This document shows, in pieces, positions 7,516-15,475 of a stretch of 38,054 nt of DNA; the stretch's first letter is position 1, and every line of letters starts with the position of its first letter. The DNA is from a bacterium (GTDB taxonomy: Bacteria > Planctomycetota > Planctomycetia > Kolteriales > Kolteriaceae). A model generated the notes under the pieces. That model ran no database searches, had not been told where the DNA came from, and saw only the letters and a program-made list of their open reading frames with translations. The position numbers and the translations under genes were made by a program. The stretch is from assembly GCA_019748235.1 (NCBI GenBank), contig JAIEPU010000293.1, positions 1 to 38,054 on the forward strand, read 5' to 3'.

Positions 7516-8493
7516 ATGATGTCTCGAACATTCGTTTGTGATTTGAACGACGGTGACGTCTTTCATGACGTCTTACTGGTGCGGGAAAAGCAGATCCGAA
7601 CCAATCGAAATGGAGGGCGGTACCTGCAGCTCGAGCTCGACGACCGGTCGGGGAGCATTAGCGGGCGGCACTGGAACTCCACCGATTCCGAGTCGGCAGC
7701 CTTTAACGCGGGTGACTTCCTTCTCATCGACGGGAAGGTCCAAGTCTTCCAGGGGCAATTTCAGCTCATCATTCACTCGTTTCGACGACTTGATCCGGAA
7801 AGTGTCCGGCTGGTTGATTTCCTTCCCAGCACCGACAAAGACGTCGATCAACTCGAGTCACAGCTTCGCGAGATGCTCCGCCAAGTCAAAGACCCAGCCC
7901 TTCAGGCGATTGCGCACGCCTATTTGATGGATGACCAATTCATGCTGGGGTTCCGCCGAGCTCCGGCAGGGGTTCGCAATCATCACGCGTATCTCGGAGG
8001 TCTGCTCGAGCATGTCGTGTCGATGATGCAAGTCGCCGAGCGGATTTCCGACCTTTACCCTCACTTGAATCATGACATGCTTCGCATGGGCATTTTCCTG
8101 CATGATTCGGGGAAGGTTCGGGAACTTTCGTTCGATCGCGTGTTCGGCTACAGCGACGAGGGACAGCTTGTCGGCCATCTCGTGCAAGGGGTGGAAATGC
8201 TGAACGAGAAGATCTCTCTCGCCTCGGAAATCTTAGGGGAGCCTATTCCGGCGGAGACGGTCAGCGAACTCAAGCACCTGATCCTGAGTCATCATGGAAC
8301 CTACGAATTCGGAAGTCCGAAGCTTCCGATGACGCCCGAGGCGATCGCCCTTCATCACCTCGACAATCTGGATGCCAAGGTTCATAACTTCAGTCAGAAA
8401 ATCCGCGATACGGCAGATCCCGCCTCGAAGTGGAGTGCGTACGACAACCAATTGGGGCGTCGCATCTACCGCGGATCATTCCGTAGCCGATAA
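7516..8493 (+). CDS. YhaM-family 3'-5' exoribonuclease (OB fold plus HD domain)
   Basis: The 325-residue protein has an N-terminal OB-fold nucleic-acid-binding domain (about residues 15-95: YLQLELDDRSGSISGRHWN, FLLIDGKVQVFQGQFQL). An HD metal-dependent phosphohydrolase domain follows (about 150-300: NHHAYLGGLLEHV, FLHDSGK with His196-Asp197, LILSHHGTYEFGSP, HHLDNLDAK). This order is that of YhaM/CBF1 exoribonucleases, which trim RNA, and in some species DNA, from the 3' end. Length and motifs fit a complete enzyme. The start was set at the double ATG at 7516, where the family similarity begins. The open frame extends to 7414 and would overlap the thiolase gene. It probably shares a transcript with the thiolase-like gene and meets the FHA gene tail to tail with 15 bases between. 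Confidence 0.85.
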   Translation: MMSRTFVCDLNDGDVFHDVLLVREKQIRTNRNGGRYLQLELDDRSGSISGRHWNSTDSESAAFNAGDFLLIDGKVQVFQGQFQLIIHSFRRLDPESVRLVDFLPSTDKDVDQLESQLREMLRQVKDPALQAIAHAYLMDDQFMLGFRRAPAGVRNHHAYLGGLLEHVVSMMQVAERISDLYPHLNHDMLRMGIFLHDSGKVRELSFDRVFGYSDEGQLVGHLVQGVEMLNEKISLASEILGEPIPAETVSELKHLILSHHGTYEFGSPKLPMTPEAIALHHLDNLDAKVHNFSQKIRDTADPASKWSAYDNQLGRRIYRGSFRSR

Positions 8494-8508
8494 AAGGAAG
8501 TTCGAAGC

Positions 8509-9000
8509 TTACTCGGTGAGGTCTGTTCTTTTCGAGTCGGTCTTTTCCTCTTCATCATCGAAGAAGAGACTGGGATCGAAGTCGTCCTCGTTCTTCTTTT
8601 TTGCCAAGCCCGCACGTTCAAGAAGGCTTTCCGAGAACAGGTCCTGATCAGTCGACGCGGTTTGTTTCTTCTTAATGATCACGTCGAGATCTTCGCGGGT
8701 GGGCTCCGCTCCCTCAGGCTTATAATCGATTTTGTAGGTGTATTTTCGGGCGAAGGTGATTTCGTCTCCCGGCCGCAGACGCTTCCGTTCGATTTTGTCT
8801 CCGTTCACGCGAGTCCCGTTACTGCTCCGCTTATCGACCAGGACCCACCAACCCTTATAGAACCGAAGCTCCGCATGGCGGCTGGAAACGTTCGGAAAAG
8901 GAATTCGAATATCGCAGTCGGCCTGTCTGCCGATGAGGATCTTTTCCTTGAGGAGGGGGATGTGTTGTTCGCCGGTGCTCGGAATAAGCTTGCCGTTCAT
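8509..9000 (-). CDS. FHA-domain protein
   Basis: The 163-residue protein carries a forkhead-associated domain at about residues 20-95, with the phosphothreonine-binding landmarks Gly24-Arg25 (IGRQ), Ser40-Arg41-His42 (SSRHAEL) and Asn61-Gly62 followed by Asn66-Gly67 (SSNGTRVNG). FHA domains bind phosphothreonine peptides, so it may read marks made by a Ser/Thr kinase such as the one at 4.3-5.7 kb. That link is inferred. The last 60 residues are highly charged (KKKNEDDFDP, FFDDEEEK) and probably disordered. The start ATG at 9000 was chosen because GGAGGG lies two bases upstream within GAAGGAGGGACC. A start six codons earlier has no such site. It is divergent from the TPR gene. Confidence 0.85.
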   Translation of the reverse strand: MNGKLIPSTGEQHIPLLKEKILIGRQADCDIRIPFPNVSSRHAELRFYKGWWVLVDKRSSNGTRVNGDKIERKRLRPGDEITFARKYTYKIDYKPEGAEPTREDLDVIIKKKQTASTDQDLFSESLLERAGLAKKKNEDDFDPSLFFDDEEEKTDSKRTDLTE

Positions 9001-9412
9001 GGTCCCTCCTTCGGTCATCGTCCCAAAAAGTCAGATCGAAATACAAGTGAGATGGTACTTATGTTCATTAATGCTTTTATCCGACCGCCAAATCGGTGGG
9101 TGGAGTTAGCACCATCTTATCTTATGGTATTGGACGATTGAAAAGTGGGCTGAGTTCGGCGACAGCCGGGGTATTCCCGTTGTTCCGGTCCATAAGTCCA
9201 TTAGAGATGGGGTATTTTCACCTTTCGTGGCGTATCGCTTCGACGGCCGACGTTCCCGGAGCGTATGAAATGTGGTTCAAAGAAGGTCGGAACGAATCTC
9301 GCCTGTTTCCTCGTTCTCACTTCGACGCTAAACTTGAGATAGCCTCCGCGTCAAAAGCGGAAATTGAGGTTTCGGGTGCATCGGTACACCAAAAAGGTGG
9401 GACGCAAAGATT
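9001..9412. other. Divergent intergenic region between FHA and TPR genes
   Basis: This 412-base gap must hold the promoters of both divergent genes. It contains three copies of an ATGGT half-site: 9052-9056, 9111-9115 (inverted) and 9124-9128. The first two belong to a 10-bp inverted pair (AGATGGTACT at 9050-9059 and AGCACCATCT at 9108-9117, one mismatch). The last two form ACCAT-N8-ATGGT. These could be operator sites. No promoter matches the consensus well, and I see no convincing gene. Confidence 0.4.
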
Positions 9413-10594
9413 ATGAGTGATCCTGGCATGGAGTTTCCCAAGCCAAATGATTTCGATGACATGAAGCCGAAGGGGCCGAAATTCTCCTCCGAGCGCTTCG
9501 TCGTTCTTGGCTTGGTTCTCTTCGGGGCGCTTTTTCTCGGCTTGGCGGCGGAGCTTTGGCCGAAGGATGCTGATCTTCAGCAGCTCTTCTCGCTCTCTCC
9601 GTTCATGCAGGTGGCCGAGCCGACTGAGACCGATGAGATGCGCCAGCAGATCATGGCAAATTTGCAACAGGGGGACACCGAACAGGCGCTTCTGTTAGCC
9701 GGCAAGCTGATCGAGATTGATCCGAAGGTTGGCTATTTCGAACGGGGCCGCATTCACTTTCTGATGAAGAAGTTCGCTGAAGCAGAGAATGACTTCAGCA
9801 AGCTGATCGAAGTTTCTCCGAAAGACGCCGACGCGTATAAGCTTCGCGCGATTTGTCGGCTTCAGCTCGACCAGCGCGACAAAGCGCTCGAGGATGCGGC
9901 GAAGATCGCGGAAATTGAGCCGCGCGAAGGGCAGCTCCTTATTGGGGAAATCCATGAAGACGCCAAGAACTATGACAAAGCCATTGAGGCGTACACCAAA
10001 CTAATCGAGATCGATCCTGCTCAGATCGCGGGATACTTGAAGAGATACCAGGCGTACCTGGCCAAGAATGATGTCGAGAAAGCGCTCGCGGATGCCAACA
10101 AGATTGTCGATATTCAGCCGGCTCAGGGTTACATCCTGAAGGGGGATGCGCTGGCGAAGCTTGGTAAATCAGAAGAGGCGATTAAGTCCTACGGCGATGC
10201 GCTCGGACACGATCCGACCAACGCCACCGCACTTAATAACCGGGCATACCATTTGGCATTGATGAAGAAAGACTTGAAGGATGCTGAGCGAGATATCGCT
10301 GAGGCGATCGAGATTGCCGGCGAGGAAAGTCAGCCTGCCTACGTCGATACCCGCGGCTACATTGCGTATCTGCAGGGTCGATTCAAGGATGCCCTTGCCG
10401 ATTTCAATCTCGCACTCGACAGCGCGGAGAAAATGAAAGCGTCCGAGGAGTTCTCGGCGGAGATCTTCTTCCATCGCGGTCTTGTTCATCGAAAGCTTGG
10501 CGAAAAAGATCTCGCCCAGAAAGATTTCGACAAAGCGAAAAAGCTTGGCTTCAAATGGACCGAGGAACCTGAGCCGGTCGGTGGAGAGATATAG
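9413..10594 (+). CDS. Membrane-anchored tetratricopeptide-repeat protein
   Basis: The 393-residue protein has a short cytoplasmic N-terminus, one transmembrane helix at about residues 29-46 (FVVLGLVLFGALFLGLAA), and then a string of TPR units through to the C-terminus. Typical units are AEAENDFSKLIEVSPKDADA, DKAIEAYTKLIEIDPAQ, EEAIKSYGDALGHDPTNATA and KDALADFNLAL. TPR arrays form a superhelix that holds protein partners. There is no catalytic domain and the partner is unknown. Its membrane topology probably puts the repeats outside the cytoplasm. A weak ribosome site (AAGGTGGG) lies about 15 bases before the ATG. It is divergent from the FHA gene and followed by a strong bidirectional terminator. 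Confidence 0.8.
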   Translation: MSDPGMEFPKPNDFDDMKPKGPKFSSERFVVLGLVLFGALFLGLAAELWPKDADLQQLFSLSPFMQVAEPTETDEMRQQIMANLQQGDTEQALLLAGKLIEIDPKVGYFERGRIHFLMKKFAEAENDFSKLIEVSPKDADAYKLRAICRLQLDQRDKALEDAAKIAEIEPREGQLLIGEIHEDAKNYDKAIEAYTKLIEIDPAQIAGYLKRYQAYLAKNDVEKALADANKIVDIQPAQGYILKGDALAKLGKSEEAIKSYGDALGHDPTNATALNNRAYHLALMKKDLKDAERDIAEAIEIAGEESQPAYVDTRGYIAYLQGRFKDALADFNLALDSAEKMKASEEFSAEIFFHRGLVHRKLGEKDLAQKDFDKAKKLGFKWTEEPEPVGGEI

Positions 10595-10620
10595 TTCGAA
10601 CGCTTGACTAAACTCAATCA

Positions 10621-10654
10621 AAGGGCACCTCGTGATCGATCATGAGGTGCCTTT
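10621..10654. terminator. Bidirectional intrinsic terminator between TPR and DegT genes
   Basis: A perfect 8-bp stem (GGCACCTC at 10624-10631 with GAGGTGCC at 10644-10651) is extended by an A-rich left flank and a T-rich right flank (TTTCGCATTTCATTT). The hairpin lies between the stop codons of the two convergent genes and could end transcription from both sides. Confidence 0.75.
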
Positions 10655-10660
10655 CGCATT

Positions 10661-11773
10661 TCATTTGGGCAAGCATCGCATTAAGGCGTCAACGACGTGA
10701 TGTTGCTGCTCCATGGTCATCCCGACGAACAATGGAAGACTGATCAGCTCGGATGCCCCTTTTTCTGCATTTGCAAACGTTCCTGGTTCCATTCCGAGCG
10801 ATTCGAAGGCAGGCTGTAGATGAACAGGCACAGGGTAATGAATCGCTGTTTCCACTCCTAAGGCTCTCATCCCTTCACGAACGGCGTCTCGATTTTTTGT
10901 TTGAATGACGAAGAGGTGATGCACATGATCCTGTCCGTCTCCATTTGCTCGAGGCCGTATCGGCAAGTGGACGGACTGTTCTAACTCCCGGATGTACCGG
11001 ACGGCGATTCGTCGCCGTGCCTCATTCCAAGAATCGAGATGGGGGAGCTTCATCCGCAAGATTGCGGCCTGCAGTTCATCGAGACGGGAATTCACGCCGA
11101 CAATTTCGTGCTGGTACTTCGCCTTGCTCCCATAATTTCGCAGGAGTCGCAATCGCTCCGCCAGTCGATCGTCGTTCGTGATCATCGCGCCGCCGTCGCC
11201 GAGCGCCCCGAGGTTTTTGGTTGGATAGAAACTGAAACAGCCAACCGTTCCCAGTGTTCCCGCTTTCTTTCCGTGGAGAGAGGCACCATGGGCTTGGGCG
11301 ACATCCTCAATGACAAAGAGATCATGATGCCGTGCGAGCGACAGGACCTCTTCCATCGGGTTGAGCAGTCCGTACAGGTGGACGATCATGATCGCTCGCG
11401 TGCGCGAGGTGATGGCATCAGCGAGTTTTTCCGCATCGATCGTGAGTTGCACCGAAAGCGAATCGACGAAGACTGGTCTCGCTCCCGAAAGGACAATGGC
11501 CGACACGCTCGCCACGAAACTATGAGCGCAAACGATGACTTCGTCACCCGGTCCTAGTCCCAATGCCTGTACGGTGAGGGCCAAGGCATCGAAACCATTG
11601 CCGACGCTGATGGCGTGACGAACTCCGTGGTAGGCCGCGAACTCCGCCTCAAATTGTTCGCACTCTTCCCCCAGAATGTAGAAGGACCGCTCGCGGACAC
11701 GTTCGATCGCGGCCGAGATATCACCAGCGAGGCTGTCGTGCAGCGGACGCAGGTCGACGAACGGGACGAGCAT
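10661..11773 (-). CDS. DegT/DnrJ/EryC1/StrS family nucleotide-sugar aminotransferase
   Basis: The 370-residue protein is a full-length PLP-dependent sugar aminotransferase. It opens with [13 protein letters not shown] and has [34 protein letters not shown] (Asp157 and Gln160 near PLP) and [18 protein letters not shown] with the Schiff-base Lys186. It ends in the substrate-binding section [29 protein letters not shown] and ISLPLF. The pattern is closest to enzymes that put an amino group on 3-keto or 4-keto nucleotide sugars for O-antigen or glycan synthesis. The exact sugar cannot be told. No other sugar-nucleotide gene is adjacent. The large glycosyltransferase at 21.7-25.0 kb could use such products, but that is speculation. 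The start may be ATG 11773 or TTG 11779; neither has a good ribosome site. Confidence 0.85.
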   Translation of the reverse strand: MLVPFVDLRPLHDSLAGDISAAIERVRERSFYILGEECEQFEAEFAAYHGVRHAISVGNGFDALALTVQALGLGPGDEVIVCAHSFVASVSAIVLSGARPVFVDSLSVQLTIDAEKLADAITSRTRAIMIVHLYGLLNPMEEVLSLARHHDLFVIEDVAQAHGASLHGKKAGTLGTVGCFSFYPTKNLGALGDGGAMITNDDRLAERLRLLRNYGSKAKYQHEIVGVNSRLDELQAAILRMKLPHLDSWNEARRRIAVRYIRELEQSVHLPIRPRANGDGQDHVHHLFVIQTKNRDAVREGMRALGVETAIHYPVPVHLQPAFESLGMEPGTFANAEKGASELISLPLFVGMTMEQQHHVVDALMRCLPK

Positions 11774-11959
11774 GTTCAATGGGGGAGTTCCTGGTCCACG
11801 GAAATTACATGGCGTTCAGATTTGTTATAGCCGGGCGAATTGAGGGAAGTCGTTACGAATGCCCCATTATCGGGGGAGATAGGGCACCGGAAGTACGGAG
11901 TACCAGTCGCAAGAGCCCTGAGCGTTTGCTACAACGAGGCCCAAAGGAGGTCGGTTACG

Positions 11960-13438
11960 ATGTCAGTCCGAACGCGGTTTGCTCCCAGTCCCACCGGTTA
12001 CTTGCATATTGGCGGAGCGCGTACCGCACTTTTCAATTGGCTCCTCGCCAGGCGGCACGGCGGTCAGTTCATCCTTCGAATCGATGACACCGACGAGGCA
12101 CGCCACGTGGATGAGGCCGTGGCGAAAATCCTTGAGGGTTTTCGTTGGCTCGGAATCGACTGGGATGAAGGTCCGGAGATTGGGGGACCGCATGGTCCCT
12201 ATTACCAATCGCAGCGCGGCGACAAATACGAGGCAGCGATCATCCAATTGATCAAATCCGGGAAAGCGTATCCAGATCTGACGCCGACCACGGAGGTAGA
12301 TACTCTGCGTCGCGCCGCCGAGGCCGCGAAGCAACCGTTTGTCTATCGCGGCAAGGAACGGGACATGGATCCCGCCGCGGCGCTCGATGTTTATCTTTCC
12401 AAGCGTCCGGCGGTTCGTTACAAGGTGCCGAGCGGTCGTGTGGTCGCGCTTGATGATAAAGTGCGTGGGCACGTCGAATGGCAAACCGATCTGCTCGGCG
12501 ACTTCACCATCGCGCGAAATGAGGGAAAGCCCCTTTATAACCTGGCGACGGTTGTTGACGACATCGACATGAAGATCACCCACATCGTTCGAGCGGAGGA
12601 GCATCTTTCCAACACGCACCCGCAGCTTCATCTTTTCGAGGGACTCGGCGGGGAGAAGCCGGTATTCGCCCACATCCCCTATGTTGCGGCACCTGGAACC
12701 AAGAAGAAGTTAAGCAAACGTAATCCCCCTCCGGGTGTAATGGTGGCCCTCGAAGAATATGAACAAGCTGGTTATCTTCCCCGAGCAGTCCTAAACGGCT
12801 TGGCTCGACTGGGTTGGTCGCTTGACGACAAGACCGAGGTCATGGACTTGCAAACGGTCATCGACAACTTTTCGCTCGAGAAGGTGGTCGCTGCGCCGGC
12901 GGGTCTTGATCCCGACAAACTGTACTGGCTTCAGGATCAGTACATGAAGCAGTTGCCTTCCGCGGAAAGGGTCGATCGGATGATTCCATTTCTCGCGGCA
13001 AAGGGCCTGATCTCCGCTCCACCAACCGCGGAGGAACGTGAGACGGTTGCGAAAATTGATGCGGCCAGTGGCGATCGGCTGAAACTTCTCTCTGACATCG
13101 TTCGTTACGGAGAGTTCTTCTTCACGCCGACGATCGATCATGACAAGGAAGCGGCCAAGCATCTTCGCAAGGAGGGAGCAGCCGAGGTTGTCGAGAAGAT
13201 CAAGGACGCGCTCGCTACCCTTGAACCGTTTGATGTCAAGTCTGTTGAAGGGGCAATCAGCCAGCTCGGGGCGAGCACGGGCCTCGGCGGGAAAATCAAT
13301 CACATCTTGCGGGCTGCGACGACCGGTCGAAGCGTTGGGCCAGGAGTTTATGATTGTGTCGCCATCCTGGGACGCGAAAAGACTCTTAGAAATCTCGAGC
13401 ACACACTCGCGGCAATCCGTGAAGGACGTATCGTCTGA
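11960..13438 (+). CDS. gltX: Glutamyl-tRNA synthetase
   Basis: The 492-residue enzyme attaches glutamate to tRNA-Glu. It has the class I signatures: RFAPSPTGYLHIGGARTALFNWL with the HIGH motif as HIGG (16-19), LRIDDTD, and the KMSKS motif as KLSKR (250-254). Also present are the GluRS-specific DFTIARNEGKPLYNLATVVDDIDM and IVRAEEHLSNTHPQ. The C-terminal half is the helical anticodon-binding domain. The ATG at 11960 follows AGGAGG by 9 bases, so the longer open frame from 11840 is not used. The insert region has no obvious zinc cysteines. Whether it also charges tRNA-Gln cannot be decided here. It heads a plus-strand group with the Nudix-like and ABA4-like genes. Confidence 0.95.
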   Translation: MSVRTRFAPSPTGYLHIGGARTALFNWLLARRHGGQFILRIDDTDEARHVDEAVAKILEGFRWLGIDWDEGPEIGGPHGPYYQSQRGDKYEAAIIQLIKSGKAYPDLTPTTEVDTLRRAAEAAKQPFVYRGKERDMDPAAALDVYLSKRPAVRYKVPSGRVVALDDKVRGHVEWQTDLLGDFTIARNEGKPLYNLATVVDDIDMKITHIVRAEEHLSNTHPQLHLFEGLGGEKPVFAHIPYVAAPGTKKKLSKRNPPPGVMVALEEYEQAGYLPRAVLNGLARLGWSLDDKTEVMDLQTVIDNFSLEKVVAAPAGLDPDKLYWLQDQYMKQLPSAERVDRMIPFLAAKGLISAPPTAEERETVAKIDAASGDRLKLLSDIVRYGEFFFTPTIDHDKEAAKHLRKEGAAEVVEKIKDALATLEPFDVKSVEGAISQLGASTGLGGKINHILRAATTGRSVGPGVYDCVAILGREKTLRNLEHTLAAIREGRIV

Positions 13439-13520
13439 AAAGTTGCTGTTAATCGGTCGCCCTCGTGAGAGAATAGCTCCTTATTACACGCAATGGATTT
13501 GACACGACGGAGAGATGGTC

Positions 13521-14135
13521 ATGGAGGAAGAGGTCCTTGTTTTTCCGGCGGACTTGCTCGATCGTTTAGGACCATTCACCGGATTTCGAAGTCGTGTCGA
13601 CGACTATCTTCCTGAAATCTTGTCGCCAAAGAATCTCTCTTATTTGAGGCGATCATTGGCGGAAGAAGATCCATCTTTCAAGCAGTTGATACCGTATGCC
13701 GTCCTGAAAGTGGGAGATCTTGTCTACTGTTATGGCCGTGGGAAGAAGGGGGGAGAGTCTCGCCTTCATAGCAAGCTTTCGCTGGGAGTCGGCGGCCATA
13801 TTTGCAAGGAAGATGGAGACGAAGGATCGGCCGCTTACGAGAAGGGGTTTGCTCGCGAACTCGAGGAAGAACTCGATATTCGCTCCCACTATCGTTCGAA
13901 GATCGTTGGAATCGTTTATGATCCCTCGACTCCCGTGGGGGAGGTACACGTCGGCATCGTCCACTTGCTCGAACTCGAGTCGCCCGATGTGATCGCGCGC
14001 GATCCTTCGCTGGCCGATGCCGATTTTCTGTCGCTGGATGACATTGTTTCCTTGAAGCCGCGATTCGAAACGTGGTCGCAATTCGTCATCGATCATGTGT
14101 TGTTGACATCGACGGCAGCGCACGCCCGCGCGTGA
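13521..14135 (+). CDS. Nudix-like predicted phosphoesterase (COG4112 type)
   Basis: The 204-residue protein resembles a small family of predicted MutT-related phosphoesterases. The core reads LIPYAVLKVGDLVYCYGRGKKGGESRLHSKLSLGVGGH, followed by a Nudix-like helix EKGFARELEEELDI. The catalytic REXXEE core is present, but the usual glycine near its end is Asp (ELDI instead of ETGU), and the spacing to the upstream glutamate is longer than the standard 23-residue box. The substrate is unknown. The start was set at the second ATG (13521) because GGAGAG lies eight bases upstream. The ATG at 13515 sits directly on that site. It lies 82 bases after gltX and 12 before the ABA4-like gene. Confidence 0.7.
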   Translation: MEEEVLVFPADLLDRLGPFTGFRSRVDDYLPEILSPKNLSYLRRSLAEEDPSFKQLIPYAVLKVGDLVYCYGRGKKGGESRLHSKLSLGVGGHICKEDGDEGSAAYEKGFARELEEELDIRSHYRSKIVGIVYDPSTPVGEVHVGIVHLLELESPDVIARDPSLADADFLSLDDIVSLKPRFETWSQFVIDHVLLTSTAAHARA

Positions 14136-14147
14136 ACGGAGAAATGA

Positions 14148-14624
14148 ATGAACGCCCTCCTCGCACTCGATGTTTCCGAATTTTCGATGACACCCGATCA
14201 AGCATTCAAAATCGCAAGCCAACTCGTGCTGCCGGGCTGGCTGCTACTAGTGTTTCTTCCACGGTGGGTCGGAACTCGATGGCTCGTACATGCGGGAATT
14301 CTGCCGGTATTGCTCGGCATCGGTTATCTTGCGATCGTCGGTCCCACGATCGCGCAAGGTAATTTGAAGTTTTCCGAGTTCGGAAGTTTTGCTGGCGTGA
14401 AAGGTCTATTTCAAAACGACTGGGTCATCGTTGCCGGTTGGATCCACTATCTTGCGTTCGATCTTTGGACCGGGGCATGGGAAGTACGCGATTCGTCACG
14501 CATCGGACTGACGCACCTGCTTGTCATTCCCTGTTTATTTCTCACATTCATGCTGGGTCCGGTCGGTCTCTTGCTTTATTTCCTTCTTCGTTGGTCGATC
14601 AAGCGGCATTTTGCCGTCGAGTAA
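14148..14624 (+). CDS. ABA4-like (DUF4281) integral membrane protein
   Basis: The 158-residue protein has four predicted membrane helices: QLVLPGWLLLVFLP, WLVHAGILPVLLGIGYLAIVG, VIVAGWIHYLAFDLWTGAWEV, and a C-terminal pair in LTHLLVIPCLFLTFMLGPVGLLLYFLLR. The motif GWIHYLAFDLWTG, with GPVGLLLYFLLR, marks the ABA4/DUF4281 family. In plants ABA4 is needed for neoxanthin synthesis. Bacterial members have no settled role, and no carotenoid gene is in the window. The ATG follows ACGGAGAA. Its stop codon faces a minus-strand gene ending 13 bases away. Confidence 0.75.
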   Translation: MNALLALDVSEFSMTPDQAFKIASQLVLPGWLLLVFLPRWVGTRWLVHAGILPVLLGIGYLAIVGPTIAQGNLKFSEFGSFAGVKGLFQNDWVIVAGWIHYLAFDLWTGAWEVRDSSRIGLTHLLVIPCLFLTFMLGPVGLLLYFLLRWSIKRHFAVE

Positions 14625-14637
14625 TGACGTCATCATG

Positions 14638-14832
14638 TCACTCTTCCGAATGGTCCGGAAGTTCACTTGCGAGTTCAGCCCCTTCATAAACAGTGACCGC
14701 GGCTTTTGCCATCAAATGAATCAGACGGGACGATGCGAGATCCCTGTGTCGGCGAAGAGATGGCCGATCAAAGATGCGCGAGATGGCCTTTTCGATTTCC
14801 TCTTCGAGTAGACGAACTTCCTCTCCGTTCAT
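14638..14832 (-). CDS. Small hypothetical protein downstream of the Rrf2 regulator
   Basis: This is a 64-codon reading frame on the same strand as the Rrf2 gene, 38 bases behind it. The product (MNGEEVRLLEEEIEKAISRI at the N-terminus) is predicted to be helical, acidic at first, then basic (SLRRHRDLASSRLIHLMAKAA) and acidic again at the end. I do not recognise a family. The frame stays open back to 14901, inside the Rrf2 gene. I prefer the ATG at 14832 because GGGGGA lies nine bases ahead. Co-transcription with the regulator suggests a link with the nitric-oxide module, but no function can be assigned. Confidence 0.5.
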   Translation of the reverse strand: MNGEEVRLLEEEIEKAISRIFDRPSLRRHRDLASSRLIHLMAKAAVTVYEGAELASELPDHSEE

Positions 14833-14870
14833 CCTGCATTTTCCCCCGTCGATGGCATGAGCGATCCCCC

Positions 14871-15308
14871 TTACTTCTGATCTGAACTCGTCAGATCGCA
14901 AAGGGGGACAATATTGCTCGTGGATTCAAGCAGCGCGGTGATGGTGACGCGGCCGAGGGCCTTTTCCATCGATTCGTAGACAGCGTCAAGCTCCTTATGC
15001 AGCGGACAAAGGGAAGTGTGCGAAGGGAGTCCGAGCGGGCAATGATGAATCCGCTCGAGCGGAGATACAGCATTTACCACATCAAGGATCGTGATAACCG
15101 CGGGACTTTTGGCGAGCGAATACCCTCCACCAGGACCGGGCTGAGAACGGACCAATCCCGCCTGTACCAAGTCTTGCAGGACCTTGTGCAGGTACCGGCG
15201 GGGGACCTTGGTAACTTCGGCGAGTTTATCGGCCGACTGGGAAACTTGGTCATTTTTACCAAGCCAAACGGCCGCTCGAAGTGCGTATTCTGCCGTCTTT
15301 GGCAGCAT
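14871..15308 (-). CDS. Rrf2-family transcriptional regulator, NsrR-like
   Basis: The 145-residue protein has the Rrf2 winged-helix DNA-binding domain ([56 protein letters not shown]). An effector region [21 protein letters not shown] follows. Cys90 and Cys101 match the first and third iron-sulfur cysteines of NsrR/IscR, but the middle cysteine is absent and a third one (Cys137) lies near the C-terminus. The gene is divergent from a flavohemoglobin gene, the classic target of the nitric-oxide-sensing repressor NsrR, so a similar role is likely. ATG 15308 is preceded by GAGGAGAG. A TATAAT box (15344-15339) lies upstream. Confidence 0.85.
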   Translation of the reverse strand: MLPKTAEYALRAAVWLGKNDQVSQSADKLAEVTKVPRRYLHKVLQDLVQAGLVRSQPGPGGGYSLAKSPAVITILDVVNAVSPLERIHHCPLGLPSHTSLCPLHKELDAVYESMEKALGRVTITALLESTSNIVPLCDLTSSDQK

Positions 15309-15338
15309 CGTTATCTCTCCTCTCTGACATCCGCTTTA

Positions 15339-15344
15339 ATTATA
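15339..15344 (-). promoter_or_regulatory. -10 element of the Rrf2 gene
   Basis: On the minus strand a perfect TATAAT is read at 15344-15339, 31 bases before the ATG. The expected -35 region falls at the hmp operator and promoter and has only a weak match, so activity may depend on, or be limited by, factors bound there. Confidence 0.5.
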
Positions 15345-15348
15345 TACC

Positions 15349-15376
15349 TTGACATGTAGAATTGTCGGGATAGATT
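15349..15376 (+). promoter_or_regulatory. Promoter of the flavohemoglobin gene
   Basis: A perfect TTGACA at 15349-15354 is followed after 16 bases by TAGATT (15371-15376). Transcription would begin near 15383, leaving a leader of about 93 bases that contains a hairpin. Confidence 0.6.
15351..15366. promoter_or_regulatory. Candidate Rrf2 operator overlapping the hmp promoter
   Basis: The inverted repeat GACA-N8-TGTC (15351-15354 and 15363-15366) covers the last bases of the -35 box and most of the hmp spacer. It sits a few bases from the -10 box of the divergent regulator gene. A repressor bound here would block hmp and could autoregulate the rrf2 gene. The arms are short, so the site is a candidate only. 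Confidence 0.45.
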
Positions 15377-15408
15377 CAAAACACTGATTCGAAGGCCTCG
15401 TTGGGCTT

Positions 15409-15438
15409 GTCCGACCGGAGTGGGGGGCTCCGCCGGAC
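15409..15438 (+). promoter_or_regulatory. Hairpin in the hmp leader
   Basis: Two stacked 5-bp stems (GTCCG/CGGAC at 15409-15413 and 15434-15438; CGGAG/CTCCG at 15416-15420 and 15428-15432) close a G-rich loop and are followed by TTCATATTTT. It lies between the proposed transcription start and the ribosome site, where an attenuator or stability element could act. Confidence 0.45.
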
Positions 15439-15475
15439 TTCATATTTTCCAAGAGATCGAACTTGCGAGGGAACC

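Noticed and set aside
9096..9416. A 106-codon plus-strand frame whose stop overlaps the TPR start (ATGA)
   Set aside because: It begins at GTG with no ribosome site, shows no protein-like composition or family, and occupies the region expected to hold the divergent promoters. The overlap may be chance.
11963..12673. A 236-codon minus-strand frame inside gltX
   Set aside because: Shadow of gltX, which has complete family motifs and a strong ribosome site.
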